Assembly: GCA_003224135.1 (NCBI GenBank)
Contig: QHYO01000013.1
Span: 1-8,038, forward strand
Length of the DNA: 8,038 bases
Direction of reading: 5' to 3'
Source: Acidobacteriota bacterium
Lineage (GTDB): Bacteria > Acidobacteriota > Terriglobia > Acidiferrales > UBA7541
Every line of letters begins with the position of its first letter. The first letter of the stretch is position 1. A program made the position numbers and the translations under genes. The notes below the pieces were generated by a model that worked only from the letters and a program-made list of their open reading frames with translations, had not been told where the DNA came from and did no database searches. This document shows, piece after piece, positions 1 through 5,768 of this stretch.

Positions 1-1264
1 CGCCATCTCCAATCTTCACCGGCGCAACCAACACGGAATCGCTGCCAATAAAAACGCGATTGCCAATGCTTGTCTGATATTTGTTCACTCCATCGTAATT
101 GCAAGTAATCGTCCCCGCGCCGATGTTGGTTTTTGATCCGAGTTTCGCGTCGCCGATATAGGAAAGGTGAGGAACTTTGCTGCCCTCGCCGATCACGGCC
201 TTCTTGGTTTCGACAAAGTTTCCGACGCGCGCGCCAGCTTTCAAATGCGTGCCGCTTCGCAGACGAGCGAACGGACCAACCATGCTTCGGTCTTCGAGGC
301 GGCTTCCTTCGATTACTGAATGCGGCTTTACGGTCACATCGTCGCCGAGAATCACGTTAAGCAGAACGCTGCCGGTCTGAATGGTGCAGCGCTCGCCAAG
401 TTTTGTTTTCGCAAGAAGCTGCACCCCGGGTTCGAGAGTGCAGTCTTCCCCGGCGGAAACGTCCGGGTCGATGAGCACTGTTTCCGGCAACTGGATGGTC
501 ACACCCGCGGCCATGAATTCTACGCGTTTGCGTTCGCGGAAAATGCGGTCCACTTCCGCAAGGTCGGAGCGTGTGTTGCAGCCAAGAACTTCGCGGGAAT
601 CCGGCGCAATCTGCGCGAGAACGGTTTCACCCTTTGCAGCAAGCTCTGCGATCGCATCGGTCAAATAGATTTCGCGGTGCTTGTTGTTCGGTTTTACGTG
701 CGCGAGCGCGGGCCACAACTTCGCGAGAGTGAAACAGTAAATGCTTGAATTGATTTCGTTCAGCTCGCGTTGTTCCGGCGCAAGCTGCGAATCTTCGACG
801 ATTGCACCGACTTGCGATTCACTTTTGCGAACGATGCGGCCGTAACCGTCGGGATCCGCGAGCACAGCGGTAAGAATCGTCGCGGCGGCATTCCCGGCGC
901 GATGCGTGGCCAGCAAAGACTTCAAAGTTTCGCTGCGAATCAGCGGTGCATCTCCGGGAAGCACGATGGCAATTTTTGCGTTCCCGAGGTTGCGCTTCGC
1001 CACAAGCATCGCATGGCCGGTTCCGTTTTGTGGTTGCTGCAAGACAGTTTGCGAGTCGAGTTTTTCGACGGCGGCACGGACTTGTTCGGCCTGATGGCCG
1101 ACCACGGTAACGAAGCGCTTGGGCTTCAGCGGGGTGCAGCAACGAACTACGTGCTCAATGAGAGCACGCCCGCCGGCGGGGTGCAGCACTTTTGCGAGAG
1201 AAGATTTGAGCCGCGTGCCCTTTCCTGCGGCCAGGATCACGATCACCACATCTTTGTTCGGCAT
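1..1264 (-). CDS. glmU: GlmU, bifunctional UDP-N-acetylglucosamine pyrophosphorylase / glucosamine-1-phosphate N-acetyltransferase (3' end beyond window)
   Basis: This cytoplasmic enzyme acetylates glucosamine-1-phosphate with acetyl-CoA and then joins the product to UTP, giving UDP-GlcNAc for peptidoglycan and lipid A. I translated 421 codons without a stop. The N-terminal nucleotidyltransferase domain (about 1-230) has LAAGKGTR at 11-18, Lys25, Gln76, GTGHA at 81-85, Asp105 in PGDAPL, and Asn230 in GCNTR. The left-handed beta-helix acetyltransferase domain (about 255 onward) keeps Arg336, Lys354, His366, Tyr369, Asn389 and Tyr390. These match E. coli Arg333, Lys351, His363, Tyr366, Asn386 and Tyr387, each offset by three, so both active sites look intact. 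E. coli GlmU has 456 residues, so roughly 35-50 are missing past the left edge. The ATG at 1264 puts the G-loop at the usual distance from the N-terminus. The gene is divergent from the zinc-ribbon gene. Identification is secure. Confidence 0.97.
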   Translation of the reverse strand, partial: MPNKDVVIVILAAGKGTRLKSSLAKVLHPAGGRALIEHVVRCCTPLKPKRFVTVVGHQAEQVRAAVEKLDSQTVLQQPQNGTGHAMLVAKRNLGNAKIAIVLPGDAPLIRSETLKSLLATHRAGNAAATILTAVLADPDGYGRIVRKSESQVGAIVEDSQLAPEQRELNEINSSIYCFTLAKLWPALAHVKPNNKHREIYLTDAIAELAAKGETVLAQIAPDSREVLGCNTRSDLAEVDRIFRERKRVEFMAAGVTIQLPETVLIDPDVSAGEDCTLEPGVQLLAKTKLGERCTIQTGSVLLNVILGDDVTVKPHSVIEGSRLEDRSMVGPFARLRSGTHLKAGARVGNFVETKKAVIGEGSKVPHLSYIGDAKLGSKTNIGAGTITCNYDGVNKYQTSIGNRVFIGSDSVLVAPVKIGDG

Positions 1265-1273
1265 AGTGCGGCT

Positions 1274-1302
1274 ATTCTCTCCCGCCCTTCACTCTTTGAC
1301 AA
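1274..1302 (-). promoter_or_regulatory. Candidate sigma70-type promoter for glmU
   Basis: Reading the minus strand, TTGTCA (1302-1297, five of six matches to the -35 consensus) is followed by a 17-base spacer and GAGAAT (1279-1274, four of six to -10). The predicted transcription start would fall only a few bases before the glmU ATG, giving an almost leaderless message. A GGGAG further upstream would then lie outside the transcript. The placement is plausible by motif and spacing only. Confidence 0.3.
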
Positions 1303-1308
1303 TCGTAG

Positions 1309-1384
1309 GGCGTGAATTTGCTGAATATTTGCTCACAGCCCCGAACCCAGCCGGGTGCAAGGGACGCCTCAAGGCGTGAATTGC
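1309..1384. repeat. Direct repeat plus two small hairpins between glmU and the zinc-ribbon gene
   Basis: The ten-mer GGCGTGAATT occurs at 1309-1318 and again at 1373-1382, 64 bases apart. Between and overlapping the copies are two inverted repeats. ACCC at 1345-1348 pairs with GGGT at 1353-1356, and ACGCCT at 1364-1369 pairs with AGGCGT at 1372-1377 around a two-base centre. They lie upstream of my preferred start of the zinc-ribbon gene, so they could be leader structure or a regulator site. Neither hairpin is followed by a T-run, so they are not typical terminators. Confidence 0.35.
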
Positions 1385-1462
1385 GAGATGGACGGAAATA
1401 TGGATTTGCTTTACATTCTGCGCGCGGTCTCGAGGTTCTCTCTTGTCGCGCAACGCCGGAGC

Positions 1463-2236
1463 GTGAACTTGAAGCAATGCACAAACTGCCGTGGAAATTT
1501 GGCTGATTTTGTGGCCGTCTGCCCGTACTGCGGAGTGTCACAGCCGGTACCACAGATTGCGATGGCGCAATCCGAATGGGGCGTGCCACCGCAAAACAGC
1601 AACAAGGCGCTGGCCAGCTTGATCTGCGGAGTCATCCTTTGTTTCGCGCCGGCATCGATTGCCGCAGTGATCTTGGGCCATCTGGCGCTGTCTGATATCA
1701 AACGAAGCGCGGGCCGCATTTCAGGGCACGGGATGGCTCTGGCTGGTCTCGTGATGGGTTATGTAGGCGTAGCACTCACGGTTATTTTCGCGCTTGCTGT
1801 GGTTTTCAGTGTGCGCAACGCGCTGAGGTACAGCGTTCCAAGGAACGAAATGGCCGCGATTTCAACGATGAGGACATACAACGAAGCGCTAAAGGCGTAC
1901 GCCGCAAAATGCCCTCAGCAGGGCTATCCCGTAGCGCTTACCTCGCTCGGGCCAGGGCCTGGAACCGGTGATTGCACGCGCGCGAACCTGACGGACGCCA
2001 GCCTTGCCATTCCCAAGCCGGTAAACCTCGGCTATCAATTTGTGTATACGCCCGGAGTTATGGGCGCGGAAAAAGTAACGGTATTTGCCCTGGTGGCAAG
2101 CCCTCTACAACCGGGATTCACGGGAAAACGATACTTCTTCCTGGATGAGGGTGGCGTGCTTCGCCAGGCGGATTCGCAAATTATCGGGCCCAGGAGCGAT
2201 CCAGTGACTGGAACGGAAAACAACGACGAGCAGTGA
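1463..2236 (+). CDS. Membrane protein: N-terminal zinc ribbon, DUF4190-like transmembrane segment, pilin-like C-terminal domain
   Basis: The function is unknown. From GTG 1463 the product is 257 residues. A four-cysteine zinc ribbon (Cys6, Cys9, Cys20, Cys23) opens the protein. Next comes a DUF4190-like unit with two hydrophobic helices (about 50-73 and 91-116) separated by a GHLALSDI-type loop. The rest (about 125-257) starts with a helical stretch (NEMAAISTMRTYNEALKAYAA) and continues into a beta-rich region with GYQFVYTPG and a KRYFFLDEGG motif, like the soluble part of type IV pilins and pseudopilins. Cys150 and Cys171 could form a disulfide, which would suit an exported tail. I chose the GTG because it places the zinc ribbon at the N-terminus, as usual in such proteins. 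Longer in-frame starts exist (1355, 1388, 1400), but their extra residues look non-coding and overlap hairpins. No start has a convincing ribosome binding site. The gene converges on lpxC, one base apart. Confidence 0.8.
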   Translation: MNLKQCTNCRGNLADFVAVCPYCGVSQPVPQIAMAQSEWGVPPQNSNKALASLICGVILCFAPASIAAVILGHLALSDIKRSAGRISGHGMALAGLVMGYVGVALTVIFALAVVFSVRNALRYSVPRNEMAAISTMRTYNEALKAYAAKCPQQGYPVALTSLGPGPGTGDCTRANLTDASLAIPKPVNLGYQFVYTPGVMGAEKVTVFALVASPLQPGFTGKRYFFLDEGGVLRQADSQIIGPRSDPVTGTENNDEQ

Positions 2237-2237
2237 G

Positions 2238-3134
2238 TCAATTGGCGGCTGGGGCTTCGGCGAGAACAGAAGTTTCCAAAGCGCGCTCGGCTTCCGTGGT
2301 AATGGTCCAGCTGGACGAATCGGCTAAGAGACGACTAACAAGCTGGGTATGAAGCGCGTGACCTGCTTTGTGAGCTTCTACACGAGCAAGAAGCGGCAGA
2401 CCAACGAGCGCCAGATCGCCGATCAAATCGAGCGCCTTGTGGCGGCCAAATTCGTCAGGAAAGCGCAGCGGGCCATTCATGACGCCATCCTCGGTAAGGA
2501 CAATGGCGTTATCGAGCGAGCCGCCGCGGATCAAGCCCATGGAGCGTAGAGGTTCGATGTCGCGCTCAAAACAAAAAGTTCGTGCGCGAGCGAGCAGCTG
2601 CCTGAAGGTGTCAGGGAGCACAACCATTTCAATCTGCTGCTGACCTACGAGAGGATGAGGGAAGTCCACGTAACACTGAACGCGAAATTCGTCGGCAGGA
2701 TAGATGCTGATGCGGCGATCTCGTTCTATCACTTCTACGGGTTCAATAATCTTGAGGTAGCGGCGGCGACGACGCAGGCGGCGGATGCCGGCTTGTTCAA
2801 GAAGCCGGAGAAAAGGTTCAGCGGAACCATCGAGGATGGGGACTTCGATCGAGTCGATGTCAATAAAGATGTTGTCGACGCTAGAAGAATAGATCGCGGC
2901 GAGAAGATGTTCGGTCGTGGAGAGAAGGACGCCCTGCTTCATCAAGCTGGTGGCGTAACTGACGCGAGCCACGTTGCGGCCGCTGGCCTCGATGGGAAAA
3001 TTGTCCAGATCGGTACGACGAAAGACGATGCCGGTGTCGGCGGGGGCGGGAAGGAGCCGAACATGGCCAAAAACTCCGGTGTGAAGGCCGACGCCTTCGC
3101 TTGAAACTTCATGTTGAATCGTAGTCTGAAACAT
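2238..3134 (-). CDS. lpxC: LpxC, UDP-3-O-acyl-N-acetylglucosamine deacetylase
   Basis: This is the zinc-dependent deacetylase that performs the committed step of lipid A synthesis, removing acetate from UDP-3-O-acyl-GlcNAc in the cytoplasm. At 298 residues it has the family's usual length (E. coli about 305). Zinc ligands His76 (in STTEHLLAA), His232 and Asp236 (in GRHKALDLIGD) are present. So are the general base Glu75 and the catalytic His259 in AGHALH. The GVGLHTG signature lies at 15-21 and ILDGSAEPF at 100-108. An unusually basic RRLRRRRR run (118-125) sits at the likely linker between the two domains. The ATG at 3134 gives the typical N-terminus; no Shine-Dalgarno is visible before it. 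A weak extended -10 (TGCTACCCT, minus strand 3156-3148) is a possible promoter. Its presence implies an LPS-bearing outer membrane. Confidence 0.97.
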   Translation of the reverse strand: MFQTTIQHEVSSEGVGLHTGVFGHVRLLPAPADTGIVFRRTDLDNFPIEASGRNVARVSYATSLMKQGVLLSTTEHLLAAIYSSSVDNIFIDIDSIEVPILDGSAEPFLRLLEQAGIRRLRRRRRYLKIIEPVEVIERDRRISIYPADEFRVQCYVDFPHPLVGQQQIEMVVLPDTFRQLLARARTFCFERDIEPLRSMGLIRGGSLDNAIVLTEDGVMNGPLRFPDEFGRHKALDLIGDLALVGLPLLARVEAHKAGHALHTQLVSRLLADSSSWTITTEAERALETSVLAEAPAAN

Positions 3135-3184
3135 TGGGACAGTGAATAGGGTAGCATCTTTTGCGCCATACTTTGTCCGCCAGT

Positions 3185-3212
3185 TTGACGTGTGTTTTCA
3201 ACAGTTTATAGG
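3185..3212 (+). promoter_or_regulatory. Candidate distal promoter upstream of the S41 gene
   Basis: TTGACG (3185-3190, five of six to the -35 consensus), a 16-base spacer and TATAGG (3207-3212, four of six to -10) form a reasonable sigma70-type match. It would leave a leader of about 190 bases before the ATG at 3408. This is motif evidence only. Confidence 0.25.
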
Positions 3213-3345
3213 TGTTCTTCGAACCGATGGCTCACCGGGTGTGGTAAAGACACAACGTTCCCGCGTTTAGCTGTGGCGGGGGCTTATGTCGGGACACTGC
3301 AGGGGCCAAGAAGCCTCCTTTCCTGTCCTGGAAGCGTCACAACAA

Positions 3346-3355
3346 GGACGCGTCC
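3346..3355. repeat. Perfect 10-bp palindrome GGACGCGTCC
   Basis: The palindrome ends 13 bases before the TG of the extended -10 at 3369-3377, about where a -35 region would be. That position would suit a regulator site, but short palindromes arise by chance in GC-rich DNA. Confidence 0.2.
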
Positions 3356-3368
3356 AAGCTGGGGTCGG

Positions 3369-3377
3369 TGCTATACT
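3369..3377 (+). promoter_or_regulatory. Extended -10 promoter for the S41 / deacetylase operon
   Basis: TGCTATACT is a perfect extended -10 element (TGn followed by TATACT, five of six). No good -35 is seen 16-18 bases upstream, which is normal for extended -10 promoters. The predicted start of transcription near 3384 would give a leader of roughly 24 bases containing the ribosome binding site. This is the best promoter candidate in the window. Confidence 0.5.
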
Positions 3378-3393
3378 TTTCGAAGCGCGCAAT

Positions 3394-3401
3394 AAGGAAG
3401 G
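3394..3401 (+). promoter_or_regulatory. Ribosome binding site fixing the S41 start
   Basis: AAGGAAGG ends six bases before ATG 3408. It is a good Shine-Dalgarno-like purine run and supports that start codon. Confidence 0.6.
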
Positions 3402-3407
3402 CCAAGA

Positions 3408-3770
3408 ATGAATCGGACCGCACGAATCGCCATTCTCGTTATTTCAGTCGCGGTGTTTTGCTATGCCGGACTGGGACACGTCCTCGGACAGACACATGAG
3501 GAGCGCGCATATAAGTCGCTGACCGTGTACGGCGAAGTGCTGCAGAAGATTCAGCAGGATTACGTGGACGATCCGAACATGCACTTGGTGACCGCTGGCG
3601 CGCTGCACGGTTTGCTGGAGTCGCTCGATCCGCAGTCGAGCTATCTGACACCGCGAGAATACGCTGAGTACAAACAGAAGGTGGCGAGCACGAATCCTGG
3701 TGATACCGGACTCACGCTGAGCAAGCAGCCCTGCAGAGAAGGCTGGGATTCGCAGCGGAGACATTTTTGA
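3408..3770 (+). CDS. S41 peptidase homologue, N-terminal fragment
   Basis: This 120-residue open frame holds an N-terminal signal or anchor (hydrophobic 7-27, two basic residues before it). It continues with the helical N-terminal domain of C-terminal-processing proteases (YGEVLQKIQQDYVDDPNM at 41-58, then GALHGLLESLDPQSSYLTP at 64-82). The family motif LDPxSSYL is intact. Residues 107-120 (after LSK) are out of frame and not part of the family. Translated alone it would be an exported helical stub without PDZ or protease domain. Confidence 0.6.
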   Translation: MNRTARIAILVISVAVFCYAGLGHVLGQTHEERAYKSLTVYGEVLQKIQQDYVDDPNMHLVTAGALHGLLESLDPQSSYLTPREYAEYKQKVASTNPGDTGLTLSKQPCREGWDSQRRHF

Positions 3771-3848
3771 ATCGGTGGCGGGGTTCACGACGCGAGAAAT
3801 GTCGGTTGGTCAGGCGATGAACCTGTTGCGCGGGCAGCCGGCGGCGGA

Positions 3849-4604
3849 GTGAAAGTGGGAGTAATCCGGCGCGGAAAGAACGAACCGGAGAACGTAGACA
3901 TTGTTCGTGAGAAACTCGGTCCCGCGAAAATTGTCGGCCAAAAAACCGATCCGGATATCCTGGCGCTGCGATTGACAACACTGGAGGCAGGACGCGCGGA
4001 CGAAGTACGCGCGCGGCTGCAGGATGCGGAAAAGCAAGGTGCACACAAAGTGATTTTGGATTTGCGGAGTTGTGGACGCGGACCGGTCTCGGAGGCGCTT
4101 GCAGTCGCGCGTTTGCTTATTTCGAGTGGCAACCTCGCAACGCTGCGCGGGCAAACTGTTTCAGCACAGACATTTGGCGCAGAGCCCAGCAAGGTGATTT
4201 GGAAGGGCCCCGTTTCGGTCTTGATCGACGGCACGACTTCCGGAGCGGCGGAAGTGCTGGCATCGGCAATTGTGAGTACGCATCGCGGTGATGTGGTTGG
4301 CGAGCGCACCTTCGGTCTTGCATCCGAGCAGAAACTGATCACGATTGATGACGGCTCGGCACTGATTCTGACCGTCGCGAATTACTACAATGCGGATGGA
4401 AAGTCGATTCTGGAAGAGGGTGTGACGCCATCTGAAGTCGTACGGCCCGAAGCGGCCGCGGCTGATGATGGCGCGGACGATGATGATTCCGCGAACGGCA
4501 CACCAGCAACAGCGCCAGCCGAGGCGAGGCCGCTTTCTCCAGAAGACGCAGTCTTCAGAAAGGCGATTGAGCTGTTGAAGACGCCGGCAAAAAAGGCCGC
4601 GTAG
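3849..4604 (+). CDS. S41 peptidase homologue, C-terminal fragment (end of PDZ plus protease-like domain)
   Basis: This 251-residue frame begins at a GTG inside the gene, so it is probably not an independent start. It contains the last PDZ strand (VKVGVIRRG) and the S41 fold: ALRLTTL, VILDLRSC at 68-75, VSVLIDGTTSGAAEVLASAI at 122-141, VVGERTFG at 149-156, and the GVTPSEVV end motif at 191-198. The catalytic serine of the family motif SASASE aligns with Gly132 (a serine sits one position earlier). The lysine of TFGKG aligns with Leu157. A linker rich in Ala and Asp (about 200-230) and a short helical, lysine-rich tail follow. I read it as a catalytically divergent paralogue, subject to an alignment. 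Confidence 0.65.
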   Translation: MKVGVIRRGKNEPENVDIVREKLGPAKIVGQKTDPDILALRLTTLEAGRADEVRARLQDAEKQGAHKVILDLRSCGRGPVSEALAVARLLISSGNLATLRGQTVSAQTFGAEPSKVIWKGPVSVLIDGTTSGAAEVLASAIVSTHRGDVVGERTFGLASEQKLITIDDGSALILTVANYYNADGKSILEEGVTPSEVVRPEAAAADDGADDDDSANGTPATAPAEARPLSPEDAVFRKAIELLKTPAKKAA

Positions 4605-4611
4605 TTTTTCC

Positions 4612-5760
4612 GTGAAGTCCGGCGGCACGTCCGCAAATATTCTTCCCAAATCAAAATTCAAATTCGGCAGGACCGGCGAAGCTTTGCTTTTCGCTTTGGC
4701 CGCGGGGATGTGCTTGTGTCTTTTGGGATGCAACCGCCATCGCGCAGGAAGATGGACCGCAGCAGAAGTTCATCAGCTGACGCAGGAACTTGCAAAAGCC
4801 GCATCAGATGCGGCTCCGAGGGGTACGGTCATCAAGATTCGGCGCGCGAAGAGCGCTGCAACCGGGAATGGCGCGGATGATCTGTACGTCGGGTTAGGCG
4901 AAAACTCGGGAGCAAAGGACAGAGTGCGGCAGAGGCTTGCCGCAATTGCCACGCGGCATGGCCTGACGGTCGATGCCCCCGGCGACAACGGAAATATTTC
5001 GAGGATTACACTGCGCAGCGCTGGCGTGACCACGCACCATATTGAGATTGAAGTTCTCGCCTCGCGGGCAACAGAAATTGGCGCGAACCTTGCGGGAGCT
5101 CAGGCACGTCTGGCAATTCTTCTGGATGATTTTGGAAATGATCTCAATGCCGCGGACGCAATTTTTGCGTTAAACGTTCCAATCACGCTCTCGGTTCTGC
5201 CCTACAAACCACACTCCCAGGAAATCTCACGAGAAGCGCGGAAGCACGGATGCGAAGTGATGCTCCATTTGCCCATGCAATCCAGGGCGAACGAAATGGC
5301 GGAGCAATACGAGCTGAAACCGGGGCTTTCAGGCGAGGAGGTGGAAAGCATCGTGACAAAAATGCTTGAAGCGGTGCCGGAAGCGGATGGCGTGAACAAT
5401 CATCAAGGGTCGCAAGCGACTTCGAATGGCGCGTTGATGGGCGAGCTGATGCCGGTGCTGAAGGATGCGGGTGTGTTCTATGTGGACAGCCGCACGACGG
5501 CAGAAACGGTGGCGTACGACACGGCAAAGCGGAATGGTGTGAGAACTGCTTTTCGGAACGTGCCGTTCCTGGACGATGTTCAGAACAAGGCCGCGGTTAA
5601 ACGTCAATTGCAAATTGCGATTCGAGGAGCAAAAGAAAAGGGAGAGGCGATTGCCATCGGACATCCGCACGCGGTAACGCTCGAGGCGTTACGGGAAATG
5701 CTGCCGGAGGTACGGAAACAAAACGTGCGGCTGGTGTTTGTCTCCGATGTTGTTCACTGA
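4612..5760 (+). CDS. Divergent polysaccharide deacetylase family lipoprotein (YibQ/DUF610-like)
   Basis: The 382-residue product has an N-terminal basic segment, a hydrophobic stretch (24-38) and a lipobox, LLGC, with Cys40, so it is predicted to be lipidated and anchored on the periplasmic side. Residues 45-160 form an alpha/beta extension of unknown role. The deacetylase-like domain (about 165-382) shows the family landmarks: LAILLDDFG (Asp172, Asp173), LHLPMQ at 219-223, VNNHQGS (His264), VDSRTT at 291-296, FLDD at 319-322 and IGHPH (His351). The family has a NodB-like fold; its substrate is not firmly known. GTG 4612 is the only possible start after an in-frame stop at 4576 that keeps the signal region. 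It lies seven bases after the S41 stop and lacks a Shine-Dalgarno, so translational coupling is likely. The pairing with S41 resembles envC-ctpA-yibQ loci. Confidence 0.88.
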   Translation: MKSGGTSANILPKSKFKFGRTGEALLFALAAGMCLCLLGCNRHRAGRWTAAEVHQLTQELAKAASDAAPRGTVIKIRRAKSAATGNGADDLYVGLGENSGAKDRVRQRLAAIATRHGLTVDAPGDNGNISRITLRSAGVTTHHIEIEVLASRATEIGANLAGAQARLAILLDDFGNDLNAADAIFALNVPITLSVLPYKPHSQEISREARKHGCEVMLHLPMQSRANEMAEQYELKPGLSGEEVESIVTKMLEAVPEADGVNNHQGSQATSNGALMGELMPVLKDAGVFYVDSRTTAETVAYDTAKRNGVRTAFRNVPFLDDVQNKAAVKRQLQIAIRGAKEKGEAIAIGHPHAVTLEALREMLPEVRKQNVRLVFVSDVVH

Positions 5761-5768
5761 GGCCATGT

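Larger units (their letters stand above)
3408..4604 (+). pseudogene. S41 family C-terminal-processing peptidase homologue, disrupted by two indels
   Basis: One S41 gene is spread over three reading-frame blocks. Frame A (ATG 3408 to about 3725) reads as far as GLTLSK and then drifts to a stop at 3768-3770. Frame B (about 3727-3846) resumes in the PDZ domain with SPAEKAGI and ends GQPAAE at the TGA 3850-3852. From about 3849 frame A resumes with VKVGVIRRG and continues to the TAG at 4602-4604. At the first break the glycine-rich beginning of the PDZ domain, roughly 13 residues, is absent, so a deletion of length 3n+2 fits. At the second, CCGGCGGCGGAGTG would read Pro-Gly-Gly-Gly-Val if one G were restored. 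The two shifts compensate overall, but stops lie between them. Repaired, the protein would be about 410 residues, normal for the family. The breaks could be real decay or sequencing error. Confidence 0.8.

Noticed and set aside
320..1315. Open frames on the plus strand across glmU (320-748 and 770-1315)
   Set aside because: They oppose a continuous, fully conserved GlmU frame; shadows of its codon structure.
2655..3104. Long open frame (149 codons) on the plus strand across lpxC
   Set aside because: It is antisense to a complete LpxC with all active-site residues; composition mirrors that gene and no family is recognisable.
3214..3229. GGTTCGAAG on the minus strand resembling a tRNA T-loop
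   Set aside because: No flanking stem pairing and no other tRNA arms nearby.
3192..3395. 67-codon open frame upstream of the S41 gene
   Set aside because: No ribosome binding site, no recognisable domain, and it overlaps the promoter signals.
3726..3852. Programmed ribosomal frameshifting as the explanation of the S41 breaks
   Set aside because: The first break lacks a slippery heptamer and removes conserved PDZ residues, which frameshifting cannot do; deletion fits better.
4161..4733. 190-codon minus-strand frame across the S41 gene
   Set aside because: It is antisense to recognisable S41 sequence, is Arg/Cys-rich and low in plausibility, and has no family match I recognise.
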